Positions 17,738 through 26,435 of a DNA stretch of 64,000 nucleotides are shown here, piece after piece. Origin of the DNA: an uncultured Oscillospiraceae bacterium (lineage in GTDB: Bacteria; Bacillota; Clostridia; Oscillospirales; Oscillospiraceae). Positions within the stretch are counted from its first letter, which is position 1; the number at the start of each line of letters is the position of its first letter. The notes beneath the pieces are model-generated. The model had not been told where the DNA came from. It did no database searches and saw only the letters and a program-made list of their open reading frames with translations. The stretch spans positions 1-64,000 of the forward strand of contig CAKUIM010000005.1 in assembly GCA_934660965.1 (NCBI GenBank). The letters run 5' to 3'. The translations under genes and the position numbers were made by a program.

Positions 17738-18685
17738 TCAGCCAATAGAGGTATTGTCGTAATAGTAACTCGCGATCGGTGTGTTGTCTACATCGAACTT
17801 CTGATAGTACGCGACTGCGAACTTTCTGAAAATGGATAAGCTTGCGTTATTTTTGGCACGCCTGCTCCAAAACAGTTTCTGCTTTCTCTTGTAAGTACAG
17901 TCGTTCAGCTCCACAAAAATTTCCGGCGATTTGGAGGTAGAGAGCTTAACAAACAGTGTGGATATTCCAAGGCCGTGCGTTTCCGCTATTAATCTGCTGC
18001 GCATGCCATAATCACATTCAAATGCGATATTTGGCAGGAATCCCGCTTCCTCAAAAATCGAATCAAACATTTTCCGAGAGGAAGCCGTTTTCTCCAGGGC
18101 AATAAAAGCCTCGCCTTTCAGCTCGGAGAGACTGATTGACTGGCGCGCGGCAAAGCGGTGCGTTGGATAAACCATCACGAGTGGACGGTCATTCCGGTAA
18201 AGCGTGCATGAGCACAGATCTCCCAACAATTCCTGCGGGATATCCCCTGGCGCGGCAATGATGCAGTCAAATCTGCTAAGCTGACTTTTCTGTGCCAGCT
18301 GGTAGAGGTTCAGGTAGGCATGGGATACATAGATATCCGGGTGGGCGAGCCGAAAAGCCACCAGCAAATCCTGATAGAGCATAGGAGAGCTGGTCGCCAG
18401 ATTTAAACGAGAGTTCTTTGCATGATTCGTCTCCTGGATATTCTTTATGGCAGCGTCCAGGCAGTCAAGCGCTTTGCTTACCTCGGCCAGAAATATTTGC
18501 CCCTTGTCGTTCAAAAAAAGCGCAGACCCTTTCCTCCGGTCGAAAAGCTTGGTGTTCAGCTCTTCTTCCAGCCGCTTGATGGAGACACTGAGCGCCGGGG
18601 CGGATAGGTGAAGTGCCTCTGCGGTTTTAGTTAAGTTTCCTTTTTCGGCCAGAGCCTTGAAATATCTTAACTGTGTCAATTCCAT
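17738..18685 (-). CDS. LysR family transcriptional regulator
   Basis: 315 residues, normal for LysR. The N-terminal winged helix-turn-helix is clear (LTQLRYFKALAEKGNLTKTA, then LSAPALSVSIKRLEEEL), followed by a periplasmic-binding-like effector domain. The ATG at 18685 with GGGAG upstream is preferred to an earlier frame start. It lies directly upstream of the BKACE/decarboxylase cluster on the same strand, with its own terminator between, and probably activates that cluster when the substrate is present. This is inference from position. Confidence 0.9.
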   Translation of the reverse strand: MELTQLRYFKALAEKGNLTKTAEALHLSAPALSVSIKRLEEELNTKLFDRRKGSALFLNDKGQIFLAEVSKALDCLDAAIKNIQETNHAKNSRLNLATSSPMLYQDLLVAFRLAHPDIYVSHAYLNLYQLAQKSQLSRFDCIIAAPGDIPQELLGDLCSCTLYRNDRPLVMVYPTHRFAARQSISLSELKGEAFIALEKTASSRKMFDSIFEEAGFLPNIAFECDYGMRSRLIAETHGLGISTLFVKLSTSKSPEIFVELNDCTYKRKQKLFWSRRAKNNASLSIFRKFAVAYYQKFDVDNTPIASYYYDNTSIG

Positions 18686-19108
18686 CGCCGTCTGCTCCCT
18701 TCTAATCATTGCCGCAACCGCCTAAGAACCGGCCGCTTTCGCCATACGACCTGTCTTTAACCGAAGACATCGCACTATCATAATAGAGGCAAGGAATTCT
18801 GATGCGTCTCTTTTGAAGACTAATTTTTACACAGAGCATCGCCGGGGGGCGCGCTCATGGCTGAAGATCAAAAACACCAGGAAAGGGGGAAACTGATTTT
18901 AAGGTGAGCGCAGAAAGCGCCGGAGGCTGGTCTTTGCGCGCTTTTTTGACCTTGCGGCCAAGGCTGCTCCTTTGTACAGCTGCGCTGCGTTCAGGTGTGC
19001 TGGGTTTTGCTCATCTCTCTGCTTCTTTGGAATAATTATACCGTACAAGGTGATTTGTGTCAATTATCAGAGCCCCTTTTGTCAAGCTATTCGCCACCTT
19101 TACTGATA
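18686..19108. other. Intergenic region without a recognised gene
   Basis: About 420 bases between the LysR start and the XRE promoter. It must hold the LysR promoter. I see no coding frame with a ribosome binding site and no strong hairpin. Confidence 0.5.
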
Positions 19109-19155
19109 ATGACATACTGTGTATCCGTACTATAATTTAATTGGAGGACGGATAC
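19109..19155 (+). promoter_or_regulatory. Promoter and inverted-repeat operator of the XRE gene
   Basis: A sigma-A type promoter: ATGACA (19109-19114), 16-nt spacer, TATAAT (19131-19136). A 7-bp inverted repeat, GTATCCG (19121-19127) and CGGATAC (19149-19155), spans the -10 and the ribosome binding site, ending right at the start codon. This is the usual place for an autoregulatory operator. Function inferred. Confidence 0.65.
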
Positions 19156-19434
19156 ATGACAGCAGAAACTATCAAGCAGTTACGCGAAGCACGGGGTTGG
19201 ACACAGGCAGAATTAGCAAGAAAGCTGAACATTTCAAGGAATGGCGTTAATTCATGGGAGCAGGGTCTGTCCATGCCGTCCCCGCATTTTCTGGTTGAAC
19301 TGGCCAAAATATTTTCCGTTTCCACCGACTTCCTGCTTGGCATCGAATCACTGCATACTATCAATGTTTCGGGTCTTTCCGCAAAGGACGTGGCAATGCT
19401 GACAGACCTTGCGGATCGCCTGAGACGTGTTTAG
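19156..19434 (+). CDS. XRE family helix-turn-helix regulator
   Basis: 92 residues. Residues 4-60 form a Cro/CI-type HTH (TIKQLREARGWTQAELARKL, then ISRNGVNSWEQGLSMP and FLLGIES). The remaining ~25 residues are a short tail. The ATG at 19156 follows GGAGG. The gene stands alone between a LysR and a LacI gene, with its own promoter. Its target is unknown apart from a likely operator over its own promoter. Confidence 0.88.
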   Translation: MTAETIKQLREARGWTQAELARKLNISRNGVNSWEQGLSMPSPHFLVELAKIFSVSTDFLLGIESLHTINVSGLSAKDVAMLTDLADRLRRV

Positions 19435-19548
19435 GGGAGTGCTGCTGTTGTGAGGGCACTCTCCTGTATTATGAAAGAGGCGGGGTTGAAACGCATCTAA
19501 CAGCTCATGTTGGGGCTTGCGGCATTCGCAGCCGCAGAGGCAAAAAGC

Positions 19549-19597
19549 AGAACAAAACCCCGGCACCTGCATCACGCAGGTGCCGGGGTTTTGTTCT
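19549..19597. terminator. Bidirectional terminator
   Basis: Perfect 22-bp arms (19549-19570 and 19576-19597) with a 5-nt loop; the ends are AACAAAACCCC and GGGGTTTTGTT, so A and T tracts flank the GC stem. It ends the XRE transcript. Confidence 0.85.
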
Positions 19598-19728
19598 GAG
19601 CCTTTCCATATCGCAGCCCGGGCCGCGCTTTTGACCGCCGCGGCACCGGTGGACGTACCTCCCGCGCCCCCTCTGGAAAAAGCCGGAAGTTTATGATAAA
19701 ATAGCAGCATGACTGACAGAAGCGGCTG

Positions 19729-19926
19729 CGCTGGAGCCCACGGCCGCGAGCGCGCCCACGAGCACGCCGGAGTCCGCCCGGCCCCAGAGCCGGACGGTCT
19801 ACGTCAGCAAAACCGGAAAGCGCTATCATTAACAGCAGCACCTGCAACGGCGGCACCTACTACGCCAGCACCCTGGACAAAGCCCGCGCCCGGGGCCTCA
19901 CCCCCTGCAAAAAGTGCGTCGGGTAG
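19729..19926 (+). pseudogene. Frameshifted C-terminal fragment of an exported or nuclease-associated protein
   Basis: One frame reads a Thr/Ala/Pro/Ser linker and then RTVYVSKTGKRYH, where it meets a stop. The next frame carries on as NSSTCNGGTYYASTLDKA and then RGLTPCKKCVG before a stop at 19924. Together these form a small Cys-containing C-terminal domain (pattern VYxSxTGxxYH-x4-C ... LTPCxxC) that is common at the end of clostridial surface or nuclease-like proteins. A one-base shift splits it, and no N-terminal part is present. Probably a relic. Confidence 0.5.
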
Positions 19927-20138
19927 CCCCGGCACGGCAGGGCCGGGGCGTGAGCGAGCTGCTGTCAGACACGATGAAGGAATGCAGGATCACCAGTTCG
20001 CCCTGGATTTCTCAAAAAATTGTTAGCAGGCAGACAGGAGAAAAATGACGCGGAAAATATATTGATATGTCGGTATGCAGGTTTGTCCAGCATGTATTGC
20101 AGTCCTACAAAACATGCTCTTTTGTTTCACTTTTTCCA

Positions 20139-20167
20139 TTGACATCCGAACTTTTCCCCTGTAATAT
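20139..20167 (+). promoter_or_regulatory. Sigma-A promoter of the LacI-type gene
   Basis: TTGACA (20139-20144), 17-nt spacer, TAATAT (20162-20167), 73 nt before the LacI start codon. A near-consensus match. Confidence 0.8.
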
Positions 20168-20240
20168 GTCTTCAGCCAGCCTGTTGGGCCCATGCCGCTG
20201 ACACCTTCGGCGGCAGCGCAGGAAAGGAGGAGGAGCCCCG

Positions 20241-21290
20241 ATGAGAGCCAGGCCGACCATCAAAGACATCGCCGCGGAGGTGGGCGTCTCCCACACCACG
20301 GTATCTTATATTCTCAGCGGAAATACGACGCAGAAAATCTCGCCCGAGACCCGCAAGGCGGTGCTGAGCGTTGCCAGAAGGCTGCAATACGTCCCCAACA
20401 GCGCCGCCCAGTCTCTGCGCAACAACAGCACCCGGTGCGTCAGCGTAGCCATGGAGAAGGCCCTGACCAGCGCCCGGTTCAGCGGGCTGCTCCAGGGCAT
20501 CCGGGAGGCCCTGCAGGCGGAGGGCTATTGGATTATGCTGTTTGACTTCAGCGCCAGCAACCCGCTGTATCCCGATTATCTGGAGAGCGTCCTTCAGCGG
20601 CGCACCGACGGCATCATCTACGTCTCCTCCGACGGCTACCCCCCCGAGCAGCACTGCTGCCAGATGATCATCGACAACGCTCTGCCCTTTGTGGCCTGCG
20701 ACTGCTGCCCGGAGGAGCCGGAGTTGGCCTCGGTGAGCTTCGATTATGAGCGCGGGGCCTTCGAGGTGGCCTGCCGCCTGTTCGGCGAGGGCGCCCGGCG
20801 CATCCTGTATTGGCGGCCGGACGTACAGAGCCTCCAGGAGGGCTACCGGGAGAAGGGCCTGCGCCGTGCGGCGGAGCTGTACCCCGGCTCCGAGTTCTCC
20901 GTGTCCCTGCTGCCATCCAGCACCTGCATATACGAAAGCGCCGACCGCCACTCCGGCCTGAACCGGCTATGCGGCCAATACCTGGCCCAGGAGATCATGC
21001 CCCGTATCGCCGATTTCCAGCCGGGGGACGCGGTGGTGTGCTGCTGGGGCATCATGGTGAACCATCTCACCGCCGCCCTGAACAGCCGGGGCCGGGGGCT
21101 GAAGATTGCCAGCCTGTCCGACGCCGAGCCGCCTGTGGTGACGGATACCACCCGCATTCTCACCAGCCGCTCCAACTTCGTGCGAGGGGGCAAGGTGTGC
21201 GCAGCCTCCCTGCTGCGCCAGCTCCGGGGCGAGCGGTGCGAGGGCAATGTGGTGCTCCCACCGGATATCCCCAGCTATATCGATCATTGA
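20241..21290 (+). CDS. LacI family transcriptional regulator
   Basis: 349 residues. The N-terminal HTH is typical (PTIKDIAAEVGVSHTTVSYI), followed by a hinge with AAQSLRNNST and a sugar-binding-protein-like effector domain (DGIIYVSSDGYPP, FDYERGAFEVACRLF). The ATG at 20241 follows AAAGGAGGAGGAG. It is the only regulator next to the Cai/Fix-like module: a terminator and the convergent CaiC-like gene follow it. It may control that module, but LacI-type palindromes were not found in the 24705-25220 control region. Confidence 0.92.
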   Translation: MRARPTIKDIAAEVGVSHTTVSYILSGNTTQKISPETRKAVLSVARRLQYVPNSAAQSLRNNSTRCVSVAMEKALTSARFSGLLQGIREALQAEGYWIMLFDFSASNPLYPDYLESVLQRRTDGIIYVSSDGYPPEQHCCQMIIDNALPFVACDCCPEEPELASVSFDYERGAFEVACRLFGEGARRILYWRPDVQSLQEGYREKGLRRAAELYPGSEFSVSLLPSSTCIYESADRHSGLNRLCGQYLAQEIMPRIADFQPGDAVVCCWGIMVNHLTAALNSRGRGLKIASLSDAEPPVVTDTTRILTSRSNFVRGGKVCAASLLRQLRGERCEGNVVLPPDIPSYIDH

Positions 21291-21316
21291 GCGGCAGTCT
21301 GCCGCATAAACGCAAC

Positions 21317-21352
21317 GACCGCCCGGCCAATGGCCGGGCGGTCCTTTTTTTC
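21317..21352 (+). terminator. Terminator after the LacI-type gene
   Basis: Perfect 13-bp arms (21317-21329, 21331-21343) then CCTTTTTTTCT. It lies between convergent genes and may also act on the minus-strand CaiC-like transcript. Confidence 0.85.
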
Positions 21353-21360
21353 TGCCCCTG

Positions 21361-22905
21361 TCACTTCAGGCAGCTCTTTTTGATTTTTCCGGTGGCGGTG
21401 CGGGGGAAATCGTCCACAAATTGGATGATGGAGGGGATTTTGAACTTGGCCATCCGGGGTGCGCAGTATCCGGTGATGTCCTCCTCCGACAGGTCACAGC
21501 CCGGGCGGAGCTGGACGTATGCCTTAACGGCCTGGTCCCGGATGGGGTCCGGCACGCCCACCACCGCCGCGTCGGCGATGTCCGGGTGGGAGGTGAGCAC
21601 GCACTCCACCTCCAGACTGCTGATGTTTTCCCCCGACCGCTTGATCATATTGCCGCACCGGTCCACGAAAAACAGCCAGCCGTCGGCGTCCAGATAGCCC
21701 CGGTCCCCGGAGTGGAGCCAATTTTCCGAATCGATGAGCTCGGCGGTGGCCTCCTCGTCCTGGTAATACCCCAGCACCAGGGAGCGCCCCGGCACCCCGT
21801 GGATACAGATTTCGCCCACCTCTCCCGGCGGGAGCTCCCGCCCATCCTCCCCCACAATCTTGATGGCGTAGGATGGGGCGCACCGGCCCACGGAGGGCCA
21901 GTTTTTATCCCCCGTCAGGGGGGCACAGGTCACGCCGGACACCGTCTCGGTCATGCCGTAGGAGTTGAGCAGACTGACCCGGAAACGCTCCTCAAAGCGC
22001 TCCTTTTCCTCGTCGCTGAGCCCCATGGAAAAATAGATCTGCTTCAGGCAGTGGTCCTTTTCCCAGGGCTGCACCGGCTGCATCAGCATGGTGCGGTTCA
22101 TGATGGACATGGTGTCGGTGAAATGGGCCCGGTGGCGGCACACCTGCCCCCAGAAGCGGCGGGCGCTGTAGTGCTCCACCATCACCAGGGTGCTGCCGGT
22201 GCAGATTGCCGGCATGGCGGCCATCTCCTGGAAATCCATGTGGTAGCAGGGCATGGAGCTGAGAAACCGGTCTCCGTGATCCATCCCCATCTGGGCGACG
22301 TGGATCAGCCCGCCGTAAATCACGTTGCAGTGGGTGTACATGGCCCCCTTGGGGTGGCGGGTGGTGCCGCTGGTGAAGAGGATCACAGCCAGCTCTTCGG
22401 TCTGTACCGGCCTGACCTCCCGCAGCCTGTCGGGTTGGCGGGCCATCCCCTCCGTCAGGGACAGCACGCCCTCCGGCGCTTCTCCGTCCACGGTGATGAG
22501 CTGGTCCAGCATGGGGCGCAGAGGCGGCTCCAGGTACAGCGGCAGGGTACAGGGCTCGGTAATGGCCCGGCGGATGCCGCATTTTTCCAGCACGTAGTGG
22601 ACTTCCGGCTGCTGATAGTGCGCGTTGATCGGCACCGATACCGCCCCGATCTGGGCCAGCGCCAGCCAGCACACCAGATACTCCGGCCTGTTATGGAGCT
22701 GCAGGGCCACCAGCTCCCCCTTTGCCACCCCCAGCTCCAGAAAAAAGTTGGCCGCGCGCTTCACCTGCCGGTCCATTTCCTCATAGGTCCAGGCGGCCAC
22801 GGCCTCGTCCACGGAGACGTATTCCAAAAAGAGCTCCGGCCCATAGCAGCGCACGGTCTCATCCCATTGGCTGCGCAGGGTGCGGCTGCCCACCATATCC
22901 GTCAT
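21361..22905 (-). CDS. caiC: CaiC-like acyl-CoA ligase (betaine/carnitine type)
   Basis: 514 residues, ANL superfamily. AMP-binding motifs: LFTSGTTRHPKGAMYTH near residue 180, SYGMTETVSGV near 320, GYLDADGWLFFVDR near 415, and the C-terminal catalytic lysine in TATGKIKKSCLK. Overall wording is strikingly close to E. coli CaiC, for example YSARRFWGQVCRHRA and NMIKRSGENISSLEVE. It should activate a carboxylate, perhaps a trimethylammonium acid such as carnitine or crotonobetaine, with ATP and CoA. The ATG at 22905 follows GAGGTGAG. It lies downstream of fixB on the minus strand. The true substrate is unproven. Confidence 0.88.
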   Translation of the reverse strand: MTDMVGSRTLRSQWDETVRCYGPELFLEYVSVDEAVAAWTYEEMDRQVKRAANFFLELGVAKGELVALQLHNRPEYLVCWLALAQIGAVSVPINAHYQQPEVHYVLEKCGIRRAITEPCTLPLYLEPPLRPMLDQLITVDGEAPEGVLSLTEGMARQPDRLREVRPVQTEELAVILFTSGTTRHPKGAMYTHCNVIYGGLIHVAQMGMDHGDRFLSSMPCYHMDFQEMAAMPAICTGSTLVMVEHYSARRFWGQVCRHRAHFTDTMSIMNRTMLMQPVQPWEKDHCLKQIYFSMGLSDEEKERFEERFRVSLLNSYGMTETVSGVTCAPLTGDKNWPSVGRCAPSYAIKIVGEDGRELPPGEVGEICIHGVPGRSLVLGYYQDEEATAELIDSENWLHSGDRGYLDADGWLFFVDRCGNMIKRSGENISSLEVECVLTSHPDIADAAVVGVPDPIRDQAVKAYVQLRPGCDLSEEDITGYCAPRMAKFKIPSIIQFVDDFPRTATGKIKKSCLK

Positions 22906-23003
22906 AGCAAACTCACCTCTCGTACCGCTTGCGTGCCTGCTGCGGGGGAAACGCCGGGAGCAGCCGCGCTTGCACAGCTGCTCCCGCCAGCAGGCCGTTG
23001 TCG

Positions 23004-23924
23004 TCAGGAAAGCTTTTCAATCAGCGCGGGGACCACCTTATACAGATCTCCGACCACGCCGAAGTCGGCATTTTTGAAGATGGGCGCGGACTTGTCCTTG
23101 TTGACGGCCACAATGACCCGGGCCTTGTTGATGCCGCCGATATGCTGCACCTGGCCGGATACGCCCAGGGTCAGGATCAGTTCGGGCTTGACCTGCACGC
23201 CGGTGATGCCCATATAGCTGGACTTGGGAAGCCACTTGTTGTTCTCCGCCACCGGTCGGGAGCAGCCCACCTCGGCGCCCAGCGCGCCGGCCAGGCGGCG
23301 GCACAGCTCCAGATCCTCTTCCTTGGCCAGGCCGCGGCCCACGTCCACAATGCGCTTGGCGGCCACCAGATCCACGCCGCCCTCCTTCTTCTCGGTGCGG
23401 TTGATGCACTTCAGCCCCCCCTGGGGCGCGCCCTCAAAGGGGGAGACGGCGGCCTGGGCCTCGCCGGGTACGGCCTCAAACACCCCCGCGCCCACGGTGA
23501 TGACGCCGTAGGGCCCGGTGAACACCTCGCTGCGCTGGGCCATGCCGCCGTACACCATGCGGCGGCACACCAGGCCGTCGCCGGAGCGCTCCAGGGAGTT
23601 GACGCTGGTGAGCACGGCGGTGTCCAGCAGAACGCCCAGCCTGCCCGCCAGGCAGCGGCCCCGGATGCTGTTGTTGACGATGACCAGAGCAGAGGCTTCC
23701 TTTTTGACCTCCTCTGCGAGCGCGGCGGCATAGTCCTCCATCACCGCCCCGTCGGAGGGCCGGCAGAGCAGCAGGCGGTCCGCCCCGCAGGAGGCGGCCC
23801 CGCCGGCCTCGCCGGCGAACACAACGGCAGTTACCCGCTCCGCCGCGGCCCTTGCGCCGGAGCAAAGCTCAGCCAGGGCGGCGGTCTCGTCGCTGATTAC
23901 AAAAATAGTCTGCATCGACATCAT
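23004..23924 (-). CDS. fixB: FixB-like electron transfer flavoprotein alpha subunit
   Basis: 306 residues, close to E. coli FixB (313). The FAD domain has RIVDVGRGLAKEEDLELCRRLA, then CSRPVAENNKWLP, then TLGVSGQVQHIGGI and VNKDKSAPIFKNADFGVVGDL. CSRPVAEN is shared with FixB. It accepts electrons together with FixA and delivers them to a CaiA-type reductase. The ATG at 23924 (or the adjacent one at 23921) follows GGGAGG. It is 18 nt after fixA. This Etf pair is distinct from etfAB at 6311-8136. Confidence 0.92.
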   Translation of the reverse strand: MMSMQTIFVISDETAALAELCSGARAAAERVTAVVFAGEAGGAASCGADRLLLCRPSDGAVMEDYAAALAEEVKKEASALVIVNNSIRGRCLAGRLGVLLDTAVLTSVNSLERSGDGLVCRRMVYGGMAQRSEVFTGPYGVITVGAGVFEAVPGEAQAAVSPFEGAPQGGLKCINRTEKKEGGVDLVAAKRIVDVGRGLAKEEDLELCRRLAGALGAEVGCSRPVAENNKWLPKSSYMGITGVQVKPELILTLGVSGQVQHIGGINKARVIVAVNKDKSAPIFKNADFGVVGDLYKVVPALIEKLS

Positions 23925-23942
23925 ATCCTACCTCCCTTTCTG

Positions 23943-24704
23943 TTAAAAGCCCTCTTTTTTGAGGAACCGGACCAGGGCGTCCACGGCCTCCTCGCCGTCG
24001 CCCTCCACCAGCTCCTGGCGGCGCTCCTGCTGCTCGGGAGCGAGCTGCTCCAGAGTCCGCAGGGATGCCTCGCCGCACGCGGGGCAGTCCAGCTTTTCCA
24101 CCGGCTTCTTGCCCGCCTTCATGATGTCCCGCATGGCGGGCACGGCGGGCACGTTGATCTCGGAGGATACGCTGAGCACGGCGGGCAGGGGCACCTCCAG
24201 CACCTCCACCTCGTTCTCCAGGGTACGCTCCACTTCAAGAATTCCCTCGCCCGCAGGCCTGATGCCGGTGACGTTGTTGACGGCGGGCAGACCCAGCAGC
24301 GCGCCCACCTGAACGCCCACCTCCTGGAAATACAGGTCGCTGGAGCCCATGCCGCACAGCACCAGATCGTATTCCCCGGCGGCACGCACCGCCCCGGCGA
24401 TGGCCTTGGCGGTCTGGAGGGAGTCCTGGAAGGGCTTGTCGTCGTTGAGGACCAGCTTCAGGGAGTCCGGCCCCCGGGACAGGATGTCCTTCTGAATCTT
24501 GCTTGCCCCCAGGGCCTCGGTGCTGCCGATGCTCAGGGCTGTCATGGAGCCGCCCCCGGCGGCCAGCTGCTTGCCGCTCTCCAGGGCGTTCAGGTCGTAC
24601 TGGCTGATTTTCCAGGGTACGCCTTGAAAGCCCAGCTCCCGGCTGGGCAGAACCTGGAGCTCCTCTTCGTTGGGGACCACCTTGCAGCATACGATGATTT
24701 TCAT
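23943..24704 (-). CDS. fixA: FixA-like electron transfer flavoprotein beta subunit
   Basis: 253 residues, the FixA size. It shares with FixA the segments KISQYDLNALES, KDILSRGPDSL, CGMGSSDLYFQEVGVQVG and a C-terminal EGDGEEAVDAL. It is the first gene of the minus-strand half of the module (fixA, fixB, caiC). It faces away from the CoA-transferase genes across a ~515-nt control region. FixAB normally supply electrons for crotonobetainyl-CoA reduction; FixC and FixX are not in this window. Confidence 0.92.
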   Translation of the reverse strand: MKIIVCCKVVPNEEELQVLPSRELGFQGVPWKISQYDLNALESGKQLAAGGGSMTALSIGSTEALGASKIQKDILSRGPDSLKLVLNDDKPFQDSLQTAKAIAGAVRAAGEYDLVLCGMGSSDLYFQEVGVQVGALLGLPAVNNVTGIRPAGEGILEVERTLENEVEVLEVPLPAVLSVSSEINVPAVPAMRDIMKAGKKPVEKLDCPACGEASLRTLEQLAPEQQERRQELVEGDGEEAVDALVRFLKKEGF

Positions 24705-25220
24705 GCGCTCAACCTTCCTTCCGCGTTTTCTCGTGTCCGGCCCTGTCGGGCGAAATGTGTCAGGAAATGGAAAACGCCCCTTTCGCTATAAGTTTTACGT
24801 GAAAGTAACATCTTCCGACTGCATTCCACAGGTTATTTTTAATTTTAGACTAAAACCCAGAGGCTGTCAACATGAAAATAGACGGATAGGGAACCGCTTC
24901 AGGAGGAATGGAAAGGTTTTCAAAAAGCACGGGTTTTGTGTTATTTTAACAAAACAGCAGGAAGGCCGTCGTAATTTTCTATGTAACAAGACCTGTGAAT
25001 GCCCCATTTTTTAGATGTTCTCACAATTTTTCAGTCGGGGAATTGTCAAAATTGATACTTGCGAAACACCCCGGGATTAGTTATCCTATAATTGCACGTT
25101 AAAGTAACAAGTTCACCATTTTTGTCCCGGCAAATCCGGATTATTTTGTCATTTTCGCGCCAAAGCGGTCGGGCGCCGATGCCGGAGGGGCCGGAAACGG
25201 GAAAGGAGCGGTTGCGCGCA
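24705..25220. promoter_or_regulatory. Divergent control region of the Cai/Fix-like module
   Basis: 516 nt between fixA (minus) and the first CoA-transferase (plus), AT-richer than the neighbouring genes. Two direct copies of ACGT-G/T-AAAGTAACA lie at 24797-24810 and 25096-25109, each preceded by CTATAA a few bases upstream. TATAAT at about 25088-25093 could serve as the -10 of the plus-strand operon, though no good -35 was seen. The repeats look like a shared operator; the binding protein is unknown. Confidence 0.55.
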
Positions 25221-26411
25221 ATGAAACCATTGGCTTCCTTAAAGATCCTCGACCTGACCGACGGCAACCCCTATCCGGGCAGCCTGTTCGCCGACTATGG
25301 GGCGGAGGTACTGAAGATTGAGCCGCCCGGACGGGGCGACTCCATCCGCCGCCGGGGAGCAGCGGCAGACGGGGCGGAGGGGCCGTACGCCCCCTATTAC
25401 AACCGGGGCAAGAAAAGCCTGACGCTGGACCTGAGCCAAAGCGCCGGGCAGGATATTCTGCGGCGGCTGGTTCCCGGCTATGACATGCTGGTGGCCAACG
25501 TGGCTGAGGAGCGGCTGGAGCGGCTTGGGCTTGGCTGCGCCCGCCTCATGGAGCTGAACCCCAGGCTGATTTACGGCGTACTCACTCCCTTCGGGGAGGA
25601 GGGGCCCTGGAAGGATCTGCCCGACTATGACCTGCTGGTCATGGCCCGCTCCGGGCTGCTGGAAAAGACGGGCATGCCGGACAAGCCCACCCGGATCGGC
25701 CCGCCCCTGGCCTATTACTACGGCGCCTGGCATCTCACCGCCGGGATGATGGCCGCGTACCTGGACGCCCAGGAGAGCGGCCGGGGCAGAAAGGTTTCCG
25801 TGTCAGTCTGGCAGGCCATCTGCTCCATCGACGACACCTATGTCCAGGGGCTCCAGGGGCTGAACACCCTGCCCAGGCGGATCGGCAACGGCTTCCCCAC
25901 CACCAACCCCACAGACACCTTCCAGTGCAAGAACGGCTATTTCGCTTTGAGCATCGGCAGCGACGCCCAGTGGCTGGCCTTCGCCGCCGGGGCGGGCCGG
26001 GCCGACTGGGGCGAGGGCACCGTCTACGCCCACGACCCGGACCGGTCCATGAAGCACTACTTCGGTGAGCTGGACGGGCAGCTCCGGGACTATTTCCGCA
26101 CCATCACCATTGAGGAGGCGGACCGCATCTGCCAGGAGGCCATGGTGCCCGGCGGGCCCTGCAATACCGTGCGGGAGCTGATGGACGACGCCCAGGTGGC
26201 CGCGCGGCGGATGATCCTGGAGGCGGACGACCCCGCCCTGGGCCGCCACAAGCAGCTTGGCCGGCCCGCCAAATTTCTGGACGGGACCCAGGACGACGCA
26301 GAGGCGCCCGCCCCCGCCCCGGCCCTGGGCGCGGACACGGACGAGGTGCTGGCCCGGCTGGGCGCAGGAGAGCGGGAGATCGCGGACCTGCGCCGGCAGG
26401 GCGTGGTCTGA
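25221..26411 (+). CDS. Family III CoA-transferase homologue lacking the catalytic Asp
   Basis: 396 residues, CaiB/BaiF fold: LKILDLTDGNPYPGSLFADYGAEVLKIE at the N terminus (split here: LKILDLTDG, then LFADYGAEVLKIE) and NRGKKSLTLDL near residue 65. In active members an Asp follows the GPP segment (for example residue 171 of the next gene). Here the region reads GPPLAYYYGAWHLTAG and has Tyr165/Tyr166 in that place. So it may be inactive, a partner subunit of the next protein, or use another residue. The ATG at 25221 follows AAAGGAG with rather long spacing. First gene of the plus-strand operon, 24 nt before the second CoA-transferase. Confidence 0.85.
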   Translation: MKPLASLKILDLTDGNPYPGSLFADYGAEVLKIEPPGRGDSIRRRGAAADGAEGPYAPYYNRGKKSLTLDLSQSAGQDILRRLVPGYDMLVANVAEERLERLGLGCARLMELNPRLIYGVLTPFGEEGPWKDLPDYDLLVMARSGLLEKTGMPDKPTRIGPPLAYYYGAWHLTAGMMAAYLDAQESGRGRKVSVSVWQAICSIDDTYVQGLQGLNTLPRRIGNGFPTTNPTDTFQCKNGYFALSIGSDAQWLAFAAGAGRADWGEGTVYAHDPDRSMKHYFGELDGQLRDYFRTITIEEADRICQEAMVPGGPCNTVRELMDDAQVAARRMILEADDPALGRHKQLGRPAKFLDGTQDDAEAPAPAPALGADTDEVLARLGAGEREIADLRRQGVV

Positions 26412-26435
26412 GCGCAGGCGGAAAGGAGCATCGGC

